Position numbers and translations under genes: made by a program
Notes under the pieces: generated by a model
Seen by the model: only the letters and a program-made list of their open reading frames with translations
Told to the model about the DNA's origin: nothing
Database searches by the model: none
In this document: piece by piece, positions 56,701 to 64,000 of the stretch
Numbering within the stretch: the stretch's first letter is position 1
How the letters are laid out: each line of letters starts with the position of its first letter
DNA from: Sweltsa coloradensis
Lineage: Eukaryota > Arthropoda > Insecta > Plecoptera > Chloroperlidae
Length of the DNA: 64,000 nt
NCBI GenBank assembly: GCA_024449915.1
Contig: JAMZAV010000030.1
Span: forward strand, 186,001-250,000
Direction: 5' to 3'

Positions 56701-57874
56701 TGGGGCTCGGGACAATTCGTGTTACTGATGCCGTCAACCAACCCCACCCCCCTCTACACTCCGCCTGCTGATAACCCATTAATTTGTGCAAAGTCAAGGC
56801 CAGCAGAAAAGTGTATACAGAATACGCGAAGAGTACGTTAATTTACAGCAGACGAGCCCACGAGCTACACGTGAAATCGGTATATTTACAAAAACGGGAC
56901 AAAACAGCGTCCCGTGAACAGTTGTCGGGACACCGGGACAGGTCCCTAAAAAACGGGACTGTCCCGTTTTTAACGGGACGAATGGACACCCTACTTGAGA
57001 GGGAAGTGCTTTTTCAAGTGTGCCATTGACAGAATTTTCAGCTCTTTTAGGTCCAGATCTTCTTTTTTTTTCTCAATTCTATCAATTTTTAGATAAGGTG
57101 TAATATGATTTGATGTGTCAGGCAAACTGGCTGGAGGTGGGGCTTCAAAGGGTAGTTGTGTAACTACCAGAAAATCCCGACAGACTGCCTCTGTTAGTTC
57201 GATGGCAGTCTCGGCAATGTTTGCATGGGCCTTTTTCTTAGAGGGACGTGAGTAATTATTTCTGGTATTTCCTTCTGTCAAGGTACACAAACCGAGTGGT
57301 GACCCTGTGGTACCGCCCACCTGAGCTCTTGCTGGGTGATCGGAACTACGGCCCGCCCGTGGATCTATGGGGCGCCGGTTGCATCATGGCAGAGATGTGG
57401 ACCAGAAGTCCCATCATGCAAGGCAACACGGAACAACAACAACTCACTCTAATCTCCCAGTTGTGCGGTTCCGTCACGCCCGAGGTCTGGCCGGGAGTGG
57501 AGTCGTTGGAACTCTACAGTAAGATGGATCTCCCGAAGGGCCAGAAACGCAAGGTAAAAGAACGTCTTAAACCCTACGTGAAAGACTCTTATGCGTGCGA
57601 TCTCTTGGACAAGCTTCTAGTTCTCGACCCGTCAATGCGGTTCGATTCGGATGCCGCTTTGAACCACAACTTCTTCTGGACCGATCCGATGCCGTGCGAT
57701 CTCGCCAAGATGCTTGCACAACACACACAGAGCATGTTTGAGTACCTCGCACCGCCGCGCCGGCCGGGCCACGTGCGACCGCACCACCACCACCAGGGTG
57801 CGACCGGGACCGCGGGCTCCACCACCAAGCCGGCCACCTCCATGGACAGCGGATACCAGGACAGAGTATTCTAG
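41554..57874 (+). CDS. CDK9: CDK9, catalytic kinase of P-TEFb (complete, 5 coding exons)
   Basis: Exons 41554-41705, 52759-52843, 53152-53409, 54072-54190 and 57283-57874 join in phase to 1206 nt, 401 aa (human 372). The added length is a 21-residue longer N-terminus and a longer tail. Glycine loop GQGTFGEV is at about 46-53, ATP lysine K69 in VAMKK, PITALRE helix with E87, HRD with D170, DFG with D188, and T-loop NRYTNRVV with T207 (human T186). The cyclin T-contact PITALRE region is kept. The tail holds [14 protein letters not shown], a His-rich stretch and the final DRVF (human ERVF). The enzyme phosphorylates the Pol II C-terminal domain, NELF and SPT5 in the nucleus. Introns 1 and 4 are large and filled with transposons. 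Confidence 0.98.
41760..42240. repeat. AGGCCTAG-rich block in CDK9 intron 1
   Basis: Dense CTAGGCCTA, GGCCTAG and TAGGCCC words, as at 36741-37290. Confidence 0.65.
42326..42660. mobile_element. PIF/Harbinger-like MITE, copy A (uninterrupted)
   Basis: Ends AGCATCATTCACAATCAGTT and its inverse, with TAA on each side (42323-42325, 42661-42663). Next inward come CTAAGGCGTAAGGCGCAAGG-type words, inverted at the other end. 335 bp. TWA target and palindromic build fit PIF/Harbinger MITEs. Confidence 0.85.
42943..43755. mobile_element. PIF/Harbinger-like MITE, copy B, split by a hAT MITE
   Basis: Same family as 42326-42660, ends AGCATCATTCGCAACTAGTT and inverse, flanked by TTA (42940-42942, 43756-43758). 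Removing 43174-43618 and one target octamer restores the length of copy A within a few tens of bases. Confidence 0.88.
43174..43618. mobile_element. hAT-like palindromic MITE nested in copy B
   Basis: TAGGGTGGGCCGAAAAAC opens and the inverse GTTTTTCGGCCCACCCTA closes 445 bp. TTGTACGC is duplicated at 43166-43173 and 43619-43626. Copy A shows the unoccupied site (CTGTACGC near 42537). The arms of about 190 bp are nearly complementary. Confidence 0.92.
44140..44714. mobile_element. MITE with TTA target duplication
   Basis: GGCCCGTTTCCACCAAATGG at the left and its worn inverse GGTTGGAATCGGCC at the right are flanked by TTA (44137-44139, 44715-44717). TAAACTCGAGTTTAA palindromes lie near both ends. 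PIF/Harbinger-like. Confidence 0.75.
44990..45080 (+). repeat. GC-rich transposon-end-like segment
   Basis: GGGCGACCGCCCGGGGCGCT and TTTTTAGGGGCGCCAAATTT resemble terminal regions of large hAT elements. A similar segment (CTTGCCCAGGGCGTCAAAAT) is at about 52155. Relationship to the transposase at 50560 is unproved. Confidence 0.35.
48277..48388. repeat. Tandem duplication of about 52 bp
   Basis: ACCTCCTTCAGTTAAAAG, TCTTCCACTGGCAAT and CTTTCCCTCTTCCAAAA appear twice in a row with two short indels, inside the retrotransposon. Confidence 0.85.
49195..49385. repeat. (CTTCGT)n-rich microsatellite
   Basis: Imperfect CTTCGT/CTTCTT hexamer and triplet array. It creates long open frames on both strands (Phe/Ser/Arg-rich or Glu/Asp/Lys-rich), which are not evidence of genes. 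Confidence 0.9.
50555..51880 (+). pseudogene. hAT transposase (ZMYM-type) C-terminal pseudogene, interrupted
   Basis: Open frame 50586-50861 reads [20 protein letters not shown] then SIDKRF. Later frames give [20 protein letters not shown] (50950-51013) and, beyond an insertion, [10 protein letters not shown] and [18 protein letters not shown] (51775-51870). [14 protein letters not shown] plus RSTM and the LAMLSIE..A tail are the hAT dimerisation signature of zinc-finger MYM-like transposases. One frameshift lies near 50855. Confidence 0.85.
51028..51735. mobile_element. hAT-like MITE inserted in the transposase pseudogene
   Basis: AGTGCTCAAAAAATTTATT and its inverse TATTTATTGAGCCCT bound about 708 bp. 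CATGCCCG..GGGCA motifs repeat near both ends (51056, 51640, 51705). CTACTT occurs on both sides (51021-51026, 51736-51741). It splits the transposase between LKLIKTY and RSTM. Confidence 0.75.
52175..52758. other. CDK9 intron 1, 3' part
   Basis: No supported gene. A short CAT array (52218-52240) and scattered AGGCCTA-type words only. Confidence 0.55.
52759..52843 (+). CDS. CDK9: CDK9 exon 2
   Basis: Acceptor TTTTCTTGCAG, donor GAAGGT/GTAAGT. Carries EVFKARE and the ATP-binding lysine in [14 protein letters not shown]. Phase 2 to 0. Confidence 0.97.
53152..53409 (+). CDS. CDK9: CDK9 exon 3
   Basis: Acceptor TTCCTTTACAG, donor AATAAG/GTAAGA, 86 codons. Holds the PITALRE signature, [18 protein letters not shown] and [12 protein letters not shown], all near identical to human. 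Confidence 0.98.
53410..54071. other. CDK9 intron 3
   Basis: AT-rich, no recognisable element. Confidence 0.55.
54072..54190 (+). CDS. CDK9: CDK9 exon 4
   Basis: Acceptor GTATTTCAG, donor AACAG/GTAATT. Contains [13 protein letters not shown] and [11 protein letters not shown]. Phase 0 to 2. The last codon (Arg of NRYTN) is completed at 57283. Confidence 0.98.
54440..54790 (-). repeat. CR1/L2-like retrotransposon 3' fragment
   Basis: On the - strand [34 protein letters not shown] and [13 protein letters not shown], then SFKSAL, the usual extreme C-terminus of CR1/L2-like polymerases. A short ATT array (54217-54240) lies just beyond. Confidence 0.8.
55139..57240 (-). mobile_element. I/Jockey-like non-LTR remnant with RNase H, split by a hAT element
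   Basis: Reading down the - strand, 57240-57002 gives a segment ending HLKKHFPLK. The frame then resumes at 56008 as [11 protein letters not shown], followed by [11 protein letters not shown] and [13 protein letters not shown], the RNase H core with its D, E and D positions. Further down come [13 protein letters not shown], a CKLC zinc-knuckle-like pair and the DIDSLP..EEWLKK end (55345-55139). A frameshift lies near 55330. Excising 56017-56993 and one octamer makes the protein continuous. Confidence 0.85.
56017..56993. mobile_element. hAT element inserted in the LINE remnant
   Basis: TAGGGTGTCCAT and ATGGACACCCTA are inverted ends. CTTGAGAG is duplicated exactly (56009-56016, 56994-57001). 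It has CGGGAC subterminal repeats and a TCTGGGGCGAAGCCCC palindrome shared with 895-1652. 977 bp. The short frame 56173-56391 is not recognised as transposase. Confidence 0.93.
57283..57874 (+). CDS. CDK9: CDK9 exon 5 (terminal)
   Basis: Acceptor TTCTGTCAAG, then G completing Arg and [19 protein letters not shown]. Includes [29 protein letters not shown] and [16 protein letters not shown]. The tail has HHHH and [11 protein letters not shown], then TAG at 57872-57874. Confidence 0.98.
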
Positions 57875-58980
57875 AATGACGGTTTGTATTTTCATCATAA
57901 TCTCGTTGTAGAAACTCGAAACAAAGTCATGTTCAGGCACGCACGGCTTTCTGCAATCTGTGCAGCTCACAGACTGACCTGACCCCCACGACTACGGCAA
58001 AGAAAGGTAAGGTGAAACGGTTCCATACGTACCGTGCCAATACTGGTGACCTCAAGGAATGAATCATATTCATGGCTAACCGGCAATCGATATTTGAAAG
58101 TAGAGCTTGTTGGTTGGCCACAATTCTGTTGTCAATTTCTCCAGCATAGGGAAAGTTGGTTCAGAGCAACATGCAGTGTACAAAACGGGCTATTGATAGT
58201 CATGAAGAAAAGAAAATGGTATTAAAGTTAAGAGATAAACTTGTATCAACCAGGCTATAACATCCTTTGGCAGCTTTAGCTTACAAACATAATTCCTTAG
58301 TTTTTCTTTCCATACCATGATCTGTTTCCATAATCCTGACATTTTCCCAGTATATTCATATATTATTCTGTGTTTGGGCTGTTGCTAGCTCTTTCCATGT
58401 CTTCCTAATGAATGGATTAAGGTAACAAACAACTTTAAATTAGCTGCAGTTGTCATCAGCAGGTGAAAAGTTTTGTCGCCCCCAGCCCTTCAGGCTGGGT
58501 TTTATGTTCTTTATGTTCTCTATGCTTTCCCAACCTGTCAACCCTTCTCCAATCATACTAATGAATCCTTTACTTTACGATATTGAAGGCTTTTGAAGGT
58601 TTTGATTTTTACCTGTGTTGTTAATGTTGCGTCGTGTCGATAGTGAGATCAACACGACACAACAACCCAGGTAAAAATCAAAACTAATCCTTTACTTTAT
58701 TTATCCAATCATGTCGTGCCATGTAGTATCTTCTACCTGGAAAGTAAGGTCCCTTTACTCAGTTTTGGCCAAGTTCCCCATTAAACAACATAATTTTAAT
58801 ATGAAGTTACTTTGCCCAAACAGTATCTAACTCATGTATATATTAATGTAGGGTAGGCCCTATCCTATAGGCCTACATATAGTAATTAGTAATTACTATA
58901 GTAATTAGTAATTATGTAATTTTGAGAGTTTACATACACATATGGTTAGACTTGAGTTAGTTTTAGTAGTTTAGGTAAGT
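57875..58980. other. CDK9 3' UTR and downstream spacer
   Basis: No coding sequence. ATTAAA at 58221-58226 is the first plausible weak poly(A) signal. The hairpin insertion at 58578-58685 lies within this stretch. Confidence 0.5.
58578..58685. mobile_element. Hairpin insertion flanked by 14-bp direct repeats
   Basis: TTTTGATTTTTACCTG (58600) faces CAGGTAAAAATCAAAA (58668-58683), with GTCGTGTCGAT/ATCAACACGAC near the tip. AATCCTTTACTTTA occurs on both sides (58564-58577, 58686-58699), like a long target duplication. About 108 bp. Confidence 0.65.
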
Positions 58981-58989
58981 GGTTAGACG

Positions 58990-59330
58990 GACATTAGAGA
59001 AATGCTAGGTGTAGAGAAGTTAAGTGACAGGATAGGAAGGACACAGTTGAGATGGTATGGACACATGAAACGAATGGGGGAAACGGAAAATAGGATGCCC
59101 AAGAAAATGTATGAAAGAAGGAGTAGAAGGAAGAAGAAGATGGGGTAGGCCAAGGAAGAGATGGAAGGACACCATAGTAGGAGCCTTGGAGGCAAGAGGA
59201 GAGAGCTGGGAAGATGTGGAAGAGATACAATTGTGGGAGGATAGGAAAAATTTGGTTGCTAAATCCAAGCTGGCCCTGCCAGAAGCAGGAAACGGTAATG
59301 GATAATGAATGATAATATAATGATGACATA
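58990..59330 (+). repeat. RTE-like retrotransposon 3' end
   Basis: Frames read IGRTQLRWYGHMKRMGE, then GRPRKRWKDT and WEDVEEIQLWEDRKNLV, the classic C-terminal LRWxGHxxRM..RPRKRW..W.DR pattern of RTE-type LINEs. It ends in an ATGAT-rich tail (59300-59335), as RTE elements often do. One frameshift lies near 59143. Confidence 0.85.
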
Positions 59331-60119
59331 CCCATACTAGGCATAATTATGTATACTGACACTGAGGTCTCGACATGGATGGTGACATAATCCAACAAAC
59401 CAATCAGCATGAAGATAGCGGAAAAAACCACTGAGTAGATTGAAATTCAACTTCTGCGTTCAACGTCTTTTGCTGACGCTGAAACTCTTTGGTGTCTGTA
59501 TCAGGAACCCAGCTTCATGAAGATTTTATTTTTTTACTGATATTGATAAGACCTTGGCCTACATAACTTTAAATACCACCATTAATTTAAATCAATATTT
59601 TCTTTTATTAAGAAATTTGAGCTAATTTTATACAATGTCAATATCCTATTAGTATGTACATTATAATTATATGTGTACGTACCCAAACTTGTCCCAATTC
59701 AAATAGCACTCCCACTCGCAATTATTGAGAGAATCAGACGTATTAAACATGGGTATTAACTTTTAAGAGGTTTTTAATTAGCATTTTTTTCCCGTTGATG
59801 TGGAAGGGTTTTTTAATTTAATGTTTTATTAATATTATGTTGTGTTTATTTGATATGTATATTTTTAACAATGATACGGCATTCTTTTGTGATTTGGGGA
59901 TATTGTGTGCTAAGGGTAACAGATACAAATACTACGGGGCAATGCTCTTTATGTTGCTCTTGCATTCAAATATTTTCTTTTGTATAAAATAAGTTTACTG
60001 TTAAATGATATGAAAAAAATGAATGCAAATATAAATAAACTAAAAAGGAAGAATGACTATACAAAGTGGGAAATGTATAGGTGGGTTTTTAAATTACTTT
60101 AGAAAAAATAAGATAGATG

Positions 60120-62565
60120 CATAGATATGAAAATAAGGTTATTTCGACGTGAGAAACTAGGGCGCTTCAACCGGTTAGGTCATATTGCGCCGCCTGTGAA
60201 TGAAAGGAAATGAGAAGAGTGAATGCAGGTATGTTTGATGATTAGATTGTTTTCTAAGTGTATAAATAACAAAATAAAGAAAAGAAACAAATGTGTAAGA
60301 TGTGAATTAAATTTTGTTAAATAGATTACAATGGATGAGAAATTTAGAAAGTTTGTCGCCGTTATCATATGATAGAAGTTCTTCATATGATTGGGAGAGA
60401 TCAAATTGCGTGCGCAATGCATCATATTTGGCACATTCTGCTAGCATATGATGCACGGTTAAAGGTACATCACATGTGTCACATATGGGAATAACCTTTT
60501 CTCTGGTTAAGAGATATCCGTGTGTTAGGCGTGTATGGCCTATACGAATTCTAGACAATACCACCTCTTCTCTACGTGAGAGTCGAGACGTAGGTGGACG
60601 AATTTTGTTAGTCAATGTGGGCATCACACTATGCAATTTGTTATTTTGCAACACATCCCACGATGCTTGTCGCAAATCCAACAATCTTTGCTTGTATCCA
60701 CTCTTGACATCTGGAACGGGAACTAGATTGAAATCAACGTCGCGACGCTGGGAAGCTTCCTTAGCAGCCCGATCAGCGTGTTCATTTCCCTCTATCCAGG
60801 TATCCAGCAAAACTCTATTATATATCCCTTAGAGGTTAGTTTTTCTAAATAGAATTGGATGTTTTGTACCAAATGATGACGAGAATACATGAGTTTTATA
60901 GCTTGAAGTGAACTTAAGCTATCTGAACACAAAAGGTATTCTCCACAACGACAGCGTAGAATGTATTTAAGAGCTTCATGGATGGCGAATAACTCTGCAG
61001 TGAAAACTGAACACACGTCGCTTAGCCTGAAACGTTCAGTTAAGGTGGAGCAATAAAAGGCACTTCCAACCTTGTTGTCAATTTTGGAGCCATCTGTGAA
61101 TACCAAAGTAAACCTTTGATGTTCATGGCAAATCTTTCTAAAGTTAATTTTGAATACACTATCGCAAGTAGAGTTTTTATCAAAACGACAAAGGTCAAAT
61201 ATAATAATCGGCTCTGGTGTAAACCAGGGCGGGTTATTGCTAAATACAAAATTAAAAACTTTTGGCAGATGAAATTCTATAAGATTAAACAAAAGTTTAC
61301 ATCTTAATCCCGTTGGAAGAGATGCCTTGGGTTTGTTATCAAAGTGTCTGACATACGTCGTGTTAAAAACATTCCGATTTGCTGGATGGTTAGGCATAGC
61401 TTTAATTTTCATTACATACGTACCCATCAAGAGGTTTCTCCGTTCTGCTAAGGAGGACACACCTGACTCGGCATACAAGCTGACTACCGGGCTTGTTCGA
61501 AATGCACCAAGAGCAATACGAAGACCACAATGGTGGACAGTGTCTAGAAGTTTAAGGGTTGTGTTACTTGCTGAAGAGTATACGAAACATCCATAGTCCA
61601 TCTTGGAGCAAACTAGAGATCCGTAAATTCTCAACATGCAAGTCCTATCTGCACCCCACGATGTATTACTGAGAACTTTCAATAGGTTGATTTTCAACAT
61701 GCATTTTTTGCGTAACTCAACAACGTGGTCTTTCCAATTTAGCTTTTTGTCAAAACACCATGCCGAGAAGACGGACATTTGTTTTGAATAGAAGTTCTAC
61801 ATTGTTAAACGATAGTTGTGGGTCATTTTGGATTCCTTGAAGACGGCAAAAGTGAATGCACTGAGTTTTTTCGGGAGAGAATCGTGTCCCCCGCTTTCGA
61901 GCCCATTCACTTATATTGTTCAATCCAATTTGCACGTGTCTTTGAGCTGTTGATAAATTTACCGATCTGTAGAAGATTCCCAGGTCATCTACAAATAGGC
62001 ACGACATTAGGCTCTTTGGGATACAATCCACCACACTGTTTATTCCAATAGCAAACAGTGATACCGACAAGACCGAGCCTTGTGGTACACCTGTTTCCAG
62101 TGAGAACGAGTCTGACAAAACATTGTTAACACGCACTTTGAAAGTTCTATCTTTTAAAAAGTTTTCTAAAAATTTTGGCATGTGCCCTCGAAAACCCCAC
62201 TCGTGAATCTTATATTATACCTCCATGTTGTATCGTATGCTTTTTCAATGTCAAAAAGCACACCAACAACATGTTGTTTTGCAACAAACCCTTCTTGAAT
62301 AAACGTCTCTAATCGAACCAAGTGGTCGATGGTGCAACGACGTTGACGAAATCCACATTGGACGTTCGCCAATAAACTGCGTGTCTCCAGCATCCACATT
62401 AGTCGTTTGTTGATCATCTTTTCGAACAATTTGCAAAAGCAACTTGTCAGAGAAATAGGGCGATATGAAGTCGGCATCGACTTATCTTTTGTGGGTTTGA
62501 GAAGTGGAATTAAGATGGCACTACGCCAACTATCGTGAAATATGTCAGACAACCACAAAATATTA
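60120..62565 (-). mobile_element. 5'-truncated I/Jockey-like non-LTR retrotransposon (RT and RNase H)
   Basis: Four overlapping - strand frames: 62558-62166, 62181-61750, 61778-60792 and 60810-60307. Fingers and palm are readable: LIPLLKPTKDKSMPTSYRPI with SLTSC, DIEKAYDTTW, GVPQGSVLSVSLF and active site CLFVDD. Later come the RNase H pieces FTDGSKID, AELFAIHEAL and CSDSLSSLQA and the tail RIRIGHTRLTHGYLL with CDTC and HHMLAECAKY. At least three frameshifts inactivate it. The 3' UTR (ending near 60120) has ATTGCGCCGCC-type sequence found in such LINEs. Confidence 0.92.
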
Positions 62566-62682
62566 AAAAATAAAATAATAACTAGGTGTAGGTGTAGGTG
62601 ATAACTTTGTTGTTGTGAATTTATACTAAAAAATAACTCAACACAGTTAATCGTTATTTTGAGTAATTAAACCACCATTACT

Positions 62683-63470
62683 TACTAGGAAAACGCTTAA
62701 GTCCCGCCGCGTTGTTGGATGAGCGTAATTGGTGCATTGAGCTGCCATGTGTTATGAGGATTTTCTGTTGTTCTGTGACAAAATTATTACAAAGTCGAAT
62801 AATTTTTTTAAATTAAATTAAATTAAATAAAAAATTGACTTTATTTTTTAATTTTTTTATGAATCGTAATTTTAAAAAAAGAAAAAAATCGTAAAATTGC
62901 GATTTTCATAAGAAATAATTATTCGATTGCGCTCAAATTTTACAAGAATATATTAATTCATAAAATTAAGGTTCTGTGAAAAATTCATTACAATAGGATA
63001 AAGCATGTAGGTGTTATAAGTCAAAGACTTGTTTAAAAAAAGAAAAAACATGTAAAATTTTGATTTTCATGAGAAATAATTTTTCGATTGCGCTCAAATT
63101 TCACACGAATATCTTAATTCATAAAATTAAGGTTTTGTGAAAAAAATCACTAAAATCAAATTAAGCATGTAGGTGTTATAAGTCGAAGAAATATTTTAAA
63201 AATTGAAAAAAATTCGTAAAATGGCGATTTTCATGGGAAATAATTTTCCGATTGCGCTCAAAAACGTGGCAGTTCTAAGTTCAGAGATTTCGAAGGTCTC
63301 CATAAAATTTCATCGCAATTGGAGTATCGGTTTAGCCGGAATCGTGTTAACAAACACACAATAATACAAACAGAAAAAAGAAAAAAAAAAAAAAAAAAAA
63401 AAAATCCCGGATTTTTTCTCCAGTGTAGTGAAATGGAATCTTCGCTTCGCTCGCTACGCTCATCCAATAA
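62683..63470. mobile_element. Fold-back family copy, mostly reverse orientation
   Basis: ACTAGGAAAACGCTTAAGTC and CCGCGTTGTTGGATGAGCG at 62684. Tandem units in reverse orientation are at about 62870-63250. A closing CTTCGCTTCGCTCGCTACGC and TCATCCAAT is at 63441-63469. A(24) lies at 63380-63404. Confidence 0.75.
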
Positions 63471-63811
63471 ATTGACAGGAAATTAGGATTCTTATTTTTA
63501 ATTTTAATTTTGAATTAAATGACATCTCAAACAGTCCATTTCTAAATTCCAAACTTTCTGCGCTGTCCACAGTGCCTGATATGGCTGGTCCGAAGCGTAT
63601 AATACTAGAATGCTGGTTCATATCCTGCATAAGGCATTTTTTTTGTAATTATCCTTCACCCTCATCTAACCGCACTCATCGTCTTGAATAGACAAAGCAA
63701 CAAAAAAAAAATTCTGTACCATCACACTTTGCCGCTGTGTCCATAACTGTTCTGAAACAGGTGCATTGGCATTGGATATGACATGAAAAATAAATAAACC
63801 TTGAGTATGAG

Positions 63812-63934
63812 CCAGCGGTTTAGCCGAGGTCGTTTAACCGGTTTCCACTCGAACACCGAAGTTAAGCAGCCTTCGGGCGTAGTCAGGGGTAGAGTGGGTG
63901 ACCGCTCTGCCTTGAAACTCGCGTATACCGCTGG
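63812..63934 (+). rRNA. 5S rRNA-like gene (divergent copy or 5S-derived SINE head)
   Basis: 123 nt. Helix I CCAGCGGT/ACCGCTGG is perfect. Helix II CCGAGG/CCTTCGG carries a bulge, as in 5S. Helix III is CGGT..ACCG. The core CACCGAAGTTAAGCAGC with TTCGGGCG matches arthropod 5S (box A), and GTGGGTGACCGC matches box C. The helix IV/V arm GTAGAG/CTCTGC also pairs. The terminal stem and the 5' third differ strongly from usual animal 5S. Only 66 bases remain after it, so a following SINE body cannot be excluded. Confidence 0.7.
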
Positions 63935-64000
63935 TTAGAGCAGATGGAGGGTTCGAGAGCTCGTTCGTTCTCCTCGACACCTGCTCGGCAGTCCGGGTTA

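Noticed and set aside
1..64000. CRISPR arrays, bacterial operons, viral genes or a defence island
   Set aside because: Repeats here are transposon ends and microsatellites without regular spacers. Every real gene is spliced and animal-type.

Overview
This 64 kb window is animal nuclear DNA, with spliced protein genes separated by transposon-filled introns and spacers. Three protein genes are recognisable: STEEP1 (+ strand, 5' end outside the window), a BTBD8-type double-BTB gene (- strand) and CDK9 (+ strand, complete). The host is probably an arthropod. The reasons are an arthropod-like 5S rRNA core, the arthropod-like C-terminus of CDK9, and non-LTR retrotransposons with a 3' end style common in arthropods. 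The species cannot be named from the sequence. The palindrome TAGGCCTA is scattered very densely through the non-coding DNA and acts as a genome signature.

Layout: 110-3057 holds the last three coding exons of STEEP1, with a hAT-like element in the intron. 3058-8855 is spacer and probable 3' UTR of the convergent neighbour. 8856-32976 is the BTBD8-like gene, 11 coding exons read right to left. All exon phases agree and join to 2557 codons. One 4.7 kb exon places about 1580 low-complexity residues between the first and second BTB domains. Exons 8 and 9 lie in a tandem duplication (11275-14048 and 14049-16159) whose coding differences are all synonymous. 33-41.5 kb separates the head-to-head genes BTBD8 and CDK9 and is packed with fold-back, piggyBac-like and other inverted-repeat elements. 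41554-57874 is CDK9: five coding exons, 401 residues, with all catalytic residues and the T-loop threonine kept. Its first intron (11 kb) and last intron (3.1 kb) contain nested transposons, including several target sites that can be read exactly. 58-64 kb holds RTE-like and I/Jockey-like retrotransposon remains, another fold-back element and, at the right edge, a 5S rRNA-like gene.

The genes are not an operon. STEEP1 helps STING leave the ER in vertebrates, BTBD8 is an endocytosis/adaptor-linked BTB protein, and CDK9 is the kinase of P-TEFb, which releases paused RNA polymerase II. The most unusual items are the BTBD8 architecture, the exon 8-9 duplication (real or an assembly of two haplotypes), the nested transposons with empty-site controls, a fold-back family carrying about 170 bp tandem units, and the divergent 5S-like gene. 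I did not find a new defence or enzyme system. No CRISPR, viral or bacterial gene cluster is visible.
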